Assembly (NCBI GenBank): GCA_029571495.1
Contig: JAKPSO010000271.1
Span: forward strand, 1 to 5,414
Source: Pseudomonadota bacterium
Lineage (GTDB): Bacteria > Pseudomonadota > Gammaproteobacteria > Burkholderiales > Casimicrobiaceae
Length of the DNA stretch: 5,414 nt
Direction of reading: 5' to 3'
In this document: one piece after another, positions 3,290-5,414 of the stretch
How the letters are laid out: every line of letters starts with the position of its first letter
Numbering within the stretch: position 1 is the stretch's first letter
Notes under the pieces: model-generated
Databases searched by the model: none
Seen by the model: only the letters and a program-made list of their open reading frames with translations
What the model was told of the DNA's origin: nothing
Position numbers and translations under genes: made by a program

Positions 3290-5414
3290 ATGACCCACAT
3301 GCAAGATATTCCCGGCGGCGACGACCAGAGCGCGCACGACGATCACGAGCCAGGCGATGTCAACGGCAACGTCGACCCGTCGTTCGGAAAGAAAGCAAAA
3401 GGCACGGCGCGCGGCGACAAGCCGACAGGACGTGCACCGCGCTCTGCAAAAGCGCCGCGCAACGCGCGCAGTGCTCGCGGCGGCAAAGTAGATCCCGCGG
3501 CGGATTTGCCGATCGCCGTGCAACCGAAGCCCACCGTCGAAATCATCGTGCGTGGCCCCGGCCAGCCACGCGTTCCGCGCAAGCCACGCGTAGCGAAAGT
3601 GGTTGCGGCCGAAGCGGGTGCTGGCGAAGCGAACGTTCCATTGGTGAGTACCGCCGCACCGTCGGTAAGTGAGTCGTTCGCGCCAACAAGCGCGCCGCTT
3701 GAAGGCGCCGCTCCAGCCGTGCATGCGGCCGATGTTTCTGCGGGCGAGCAAACCGGAAACGGCGGTCCCACTGGCGAAGGCGGCGAGCGTAGCCCTGGCA
3801 ACAGTCGCCGTAATCGCAATCGTCGTGGCGGTCGCAATCGCAACGAGCGTGGCGAGCGCGGCGAACGTCCAGTGCGTCTCGGCCCGGACGGTCAACCCTT
3901 GCCGTACGAACCGCGTCCGCAGCGCGCGCCACGACCACCTCGTGAAGCCCGCCCGCCGCGCGACGGACAAGCACCTCGACAGATAACCGCCGATGGCGCG
4001 CTGCCCGTTGAACTTGAAGTCGGCGCCGAAGATACCGGCCATCGCACCGAGGCCGCTGTCATCACAAACTGGGTGCTTGACAACGAGCCTAACCCCGGCG
4101 CCTTTGGCGATCCGGAGCGTCCGATGGATCGCTCCGCGCGTCGCAATCGCAATCGTCGTGAGAAGCGCAACAAAGGCGCGCCGCCGGTGCGTGTGGGCCA
4201 AGGCCCCCGTGATCGCATGCCGCAGCCGCAAGTGATGCTTGACGAAGAGGGCAATCCAATTGCGCCGCCCGAGGGCGTTGCCATTTCGGGCGTCAACGAA
4301 TTTGGCGAGCGCGATGGCGAACGCCTACACAAAGTGCTCGCGCAGCAGGGCTTAGGCTCGCGCCGCGACATGGAAGCCATGATCGAATCGGGCGAAGTGC
4401 AAGTCAACGGCGTCAAGGCCGTCGTTGGGCAAATCGTCAATGAACAAGATCGTGTGCACGTCAATCGCCGCCGCGTGAATGTGAAGCTGGGTGATGACAA
4501 ACCGCGCATCCTGATTTATCACAAGCAGTCCGGCGAAATTGTGAGCCGCGACGATCCCGAGCAACGCGATACGGTGTTCGATCGCTTGCCGAAGCCCGAT
4601 CACGGCAAGTGGATTGCCATCGGTCGTCTTGACTACAACTCCGAAGGCTTGTTGCTGTTCACGACGTACGGCGAATTGGCGAACCGCTTCATGCATCCGC
4701 GTTACGAAATTCTGCGCGAATACTCGGTGCGTGTGCTCGGCGAATTGACGCCAGAGCAAGAAGACATGCTGATGGACGGCATTGAACTTGAGGACGGCCC
4801 CGCGCGCGTGCTCTCGCTTGATCGCATTGATCGCGACAGCGATGCCGCGAATCATTGGTATCGCTTGACGCTCAACGAAGGCCGCAATCGCGAGGTGCGC
4901 CGCATGTTTGAGCACTTGGGGCTCACCGTCAGTCGCCTCATTCGCACGAGCTACGGTGTCGTACAAATGCCATCGTGGTTGAAACGCGGGCAATTCAAAC
5001 AACTCGACGAAGCCGAGGCGTTTGACGTGCTCGAATCGGTCGGTTTGCGCTCGAAAAAGAAACTCGAAAAGGCCGCGCGCTTCGGCGGCAAAAACCGTCT
5101 TCCGCAGCAGCCCTTGGGACCCATGCGCTCTGCGACCGAGCACGAAGCGATTTGGACCGGCGCACCGGCCGACGCGGGCATGGGCGGCGCGCGGCAACAG
5201 CGCGGCAATGCCGGCCCGGGCGGTGGGCGTCGAGCCGGCGGCCGTTTCCGCGCGGGCGCGGCAGCGGTAACGCAACCACAGTTTCCGGGCTTCGGCGGCG
5301 CGTCTGAATTTCCGGCAACCGGCCGTAGGCAGCGTACGCCGGGCAACAAAATCAAGCGCGGTCCCGACGGCGAGGTGAACGGCAACGTCGCACCGGGCTT
5401 CAAAGCCAACGCTG
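3290..5414 (+). CDS. rluB: 23S rRNA pseudouridine synthase RluB with very long tails, 3' end outside window
   Basis: RsuA/RluB/RluF-family enzyme that isomerises a uridine in domain V of 23S rRNA (position 2605 in E. coli RluB) during large-subunit assembly. The frame is open from ATG 3290 to the right edge, 708 codons with no stop. Residues 1-344 are low-complexity and probably disordered, with Arg/Asn/Gly-rich blocks around 173-193 and 281-295. The S4 RNA-binding domain begins at RLHKVLAQQGLGSRR (345-359). The catalytic domain spans about 406-560, with GRLDYNSEGLLLFT at 445-458 (catalytic D448), NEGRNREVRRMF at 529-540 and SRLIRTSYG at 548-556. From about 585 a Gly/Arg/Pro-rich tail runs to the edge. 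E. coli RluB has about 290 residues, so more than half of this protein is extension. RluF (U2604) is the main alternative; the scpAB linkage favours RluB. A start at ATG 3299 is also possible, and neither has a good Shine-Dalgarno, consistent with coupling to scpB. Confidence 0.94.
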   Translation, partial: MTHMQDIPGGDDQSAHDDHEPGDVNGNVDPSFGKKAKGTARGDKPTGRAPRSAKAPRNARSARGGKVDPAADLPIAVQPKPTVEIIVRGPGQPRVPRKPRVAKVVAAEAGAGEANVPLVSTAAPSVSESFAPTSAPLEGAAPAVHAADVSAGEQTGNGGPTGEGGERSPGNSRRNRNRRGGRNRNERGERGERPVRLGPDGQPLPYEPRPQRAPRPPREARPPRDGQAPRQITADGALPVELEVGAEDTGHRTEAAVITNWVLDNEPNPGAFGDPERPMDRSARRNRNRREKRNKGAPPVRVGQGPRDRMPQPQVMLDEEGNPIAPPEGVAISGVNEFGERDGERLHKVLAQQGLGSRRDMEAMIESGEVQVNGVKAVVGQIVNEQDRVHVNRRRVNVKLGDDKPRILIYHKQSGEIVSRDDPEQRDTVFDRLPKPDHGKWIAIGRLDYNSEGLLLFTTYGELANRFMHPRYEILREYSVRVLGELTPEQEDMLMDGIELEDGPARVLSLDRIDRDSDAANHWYRLTLNEGRNREVRRMFEHLGLTVSRLIRTSYGVVQMPSWLKRGQFKQLDEAEAFDVLESVGLRSKKKLEKAARFGGKNRLPQQPLGPMRSATEHEAIWTGAPADAGMGGARQQRGNAGPGGGRRAGGRFRAGAAAVTQPQFPGFGGASEFPATGRRQRTPGNKIKRGPDGEVNGNVAPGFKANA
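3356..3385 (+). repeat. N-terminal copy of a VNGNV motif shared by both RluB tails
   Basis: Codes for DVNGNVDPSF (RluB residues 23-32). A counterpart, EVNGNVAPGF, is encoded at 5372-5401. Thirteen bases, AACGGCAACGTCG, are identical (3362-3374 and 5378-5390). This places the same short motif near both ends of the visible protein. It may be duplicated or convergent low-complexity sequence. Confidence 0.55.
3806..3826 (+). repeat. First copy of the RRNRNRR coding repeat in rluB
   Basis: Encodes RRNRNRR at RluB residues 173-179. The identical heptapeptide is encoded at 4139-4159. Sixteen bases, AATCGCAATCGTCGTG, match exactly between 3812-3827 and 4145-4160, so the similarity is in the DNA as well as the protein. 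The block lies in the disordered N-terminal extension and is strongly basic. Confidence 0.75.
3845..3868 (+). repeat. Tandem 9-bp ERG-coding repeat in rluB
   Basis: The codons GAG CGT GGC, GAG CGC GGC, GAA CGT encode ERG-ERG-ER (residues 186-193), directly after the first Arg/Asn-rich block. These are imperfect 9-base tandem units with synonymous differences at third positions, typical of low-complexity RNA-binding tails. Confidence 0.7.
4139..4159 (+). repeat. Second copy of the RRNRNRR coding repeat in rluB
   Basis: Encodes RRNRNRR at residues 284-290, within the larger basic segment RSARRNRNRREKRNK (281-295). It matches the first copy at 3806-3826 exactly in protein and, over 16 bases, in DNA. 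It lies about 50 residues before the S4 domain. Confidence 0.75.
5372..5401 (+). repeat. C-terminal copy of the VNGNV motif in RluB
   Basis: Codes for EVNGNVAPGF (residues 695-704), the partner of DVNGNVDPSF at 3356-3385. It lies close to the right edge, so further copies could follow outside the window. Confidence 0.55.

Noticed and set aside
3669..3986. Plus-strand open frame of 105 codons inside rluB
   Set aside because: It is an out-of-frame shadow of the low-complexity N-terminal region with no start signal or motif.
3260..4231. Long antisense open frame (323 codons) opposite the rluB N-terminal region
   Set aside because: It mirrors GC-rich, Arg/Gly/Ala-coding DNA of the real gene, has no recognisable domain and very skewed composition, and the + strand frame is continuous with the RluB core.
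4352..5275. Antisense open frame of 307 codons opposite the RluB catalytic domain
   Set aside because: The + strand here encodes clear S4 and pseudouridine synthase motifs; the antisense frame has no family features and results from codon bias.
1..5414. Mobile element, CRISPR array, defence island or RNA gene
   Set aside because: No transposase or phage genes, spaced direct repeats, tRNA/rRNA-like segments or terminal inverted repeats were seen; the genes are housekeeping in type and composition looks even across the window.

Overview
The window is an ordinary-looking bacterial chromosomal segment with five protein genes, all on the + strand, and no sign of mobile elements, CRISPR arrays or RNA genes. 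In order they are: the 3' part of trpS (tryptophanyl-tRNA synthetase), a DUF962/Mpo1-like membrane protein, scpA, scpB, and the 5' part of a very long rluB (23S rRNA pseudouridine synthase) that runs off the right edge. The sequence is moderately GC-rich. The long-form TrpS (large insert before KMSKS, four-cysteine C-terminal motif) and the trpS / scpA-scpB-rluB neighbourhood fit a gammaproteobacterium of the pseudomonad/xanthomonad type. This placement is an inference from protein style and gene order, not a database result.

Layout: trpS ends at 899. A 44-base gap with a clear Shine-Dalgarno leads to the Mpo1-like gene (944-1468). A 61-base gap ending in an octamer tandem repeat leads to scpA (1530-2420), which has no Shine-Dalgarno. 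A 98-base gap containing a 7-bp perfect hairpin leads to scpB (2519-3286), which starts with TTG. rluB begins at 3290, three bases after the scpB stop, in the same reading frame, and stays open through base 5414. All gaps are short and co-directional, so an operon or at least read-through transcription is plausible. No convincing promoter or terminator was found.

Functionally, ScpA (kleisin) and ScpB (paired winged-helix dimer) form the SMC-ScpAB condensin that compacts and segregates chromosomes. TrpS and RluB belong to translation (tRNA charging and ribosome maturation). The Mpo1-like protein is a small multi-helix membrane protein of a family whose yeast member is an iron-dependent lipid alpha-oxidation dioxygenase.

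I do not see a previously undescribed system here. The most unusual points are: the RluB architecture (about 344 disordered residues before the S4 domain and more than 120 after the catalytic domain, with duplicated Arg-rich motifs and a motif shared by both tails); the in-frame scpB-stop-rluB junction; the iron-sulfur-like cysteine pattern in TrpS; and the hairpin separating scpA from scpB.
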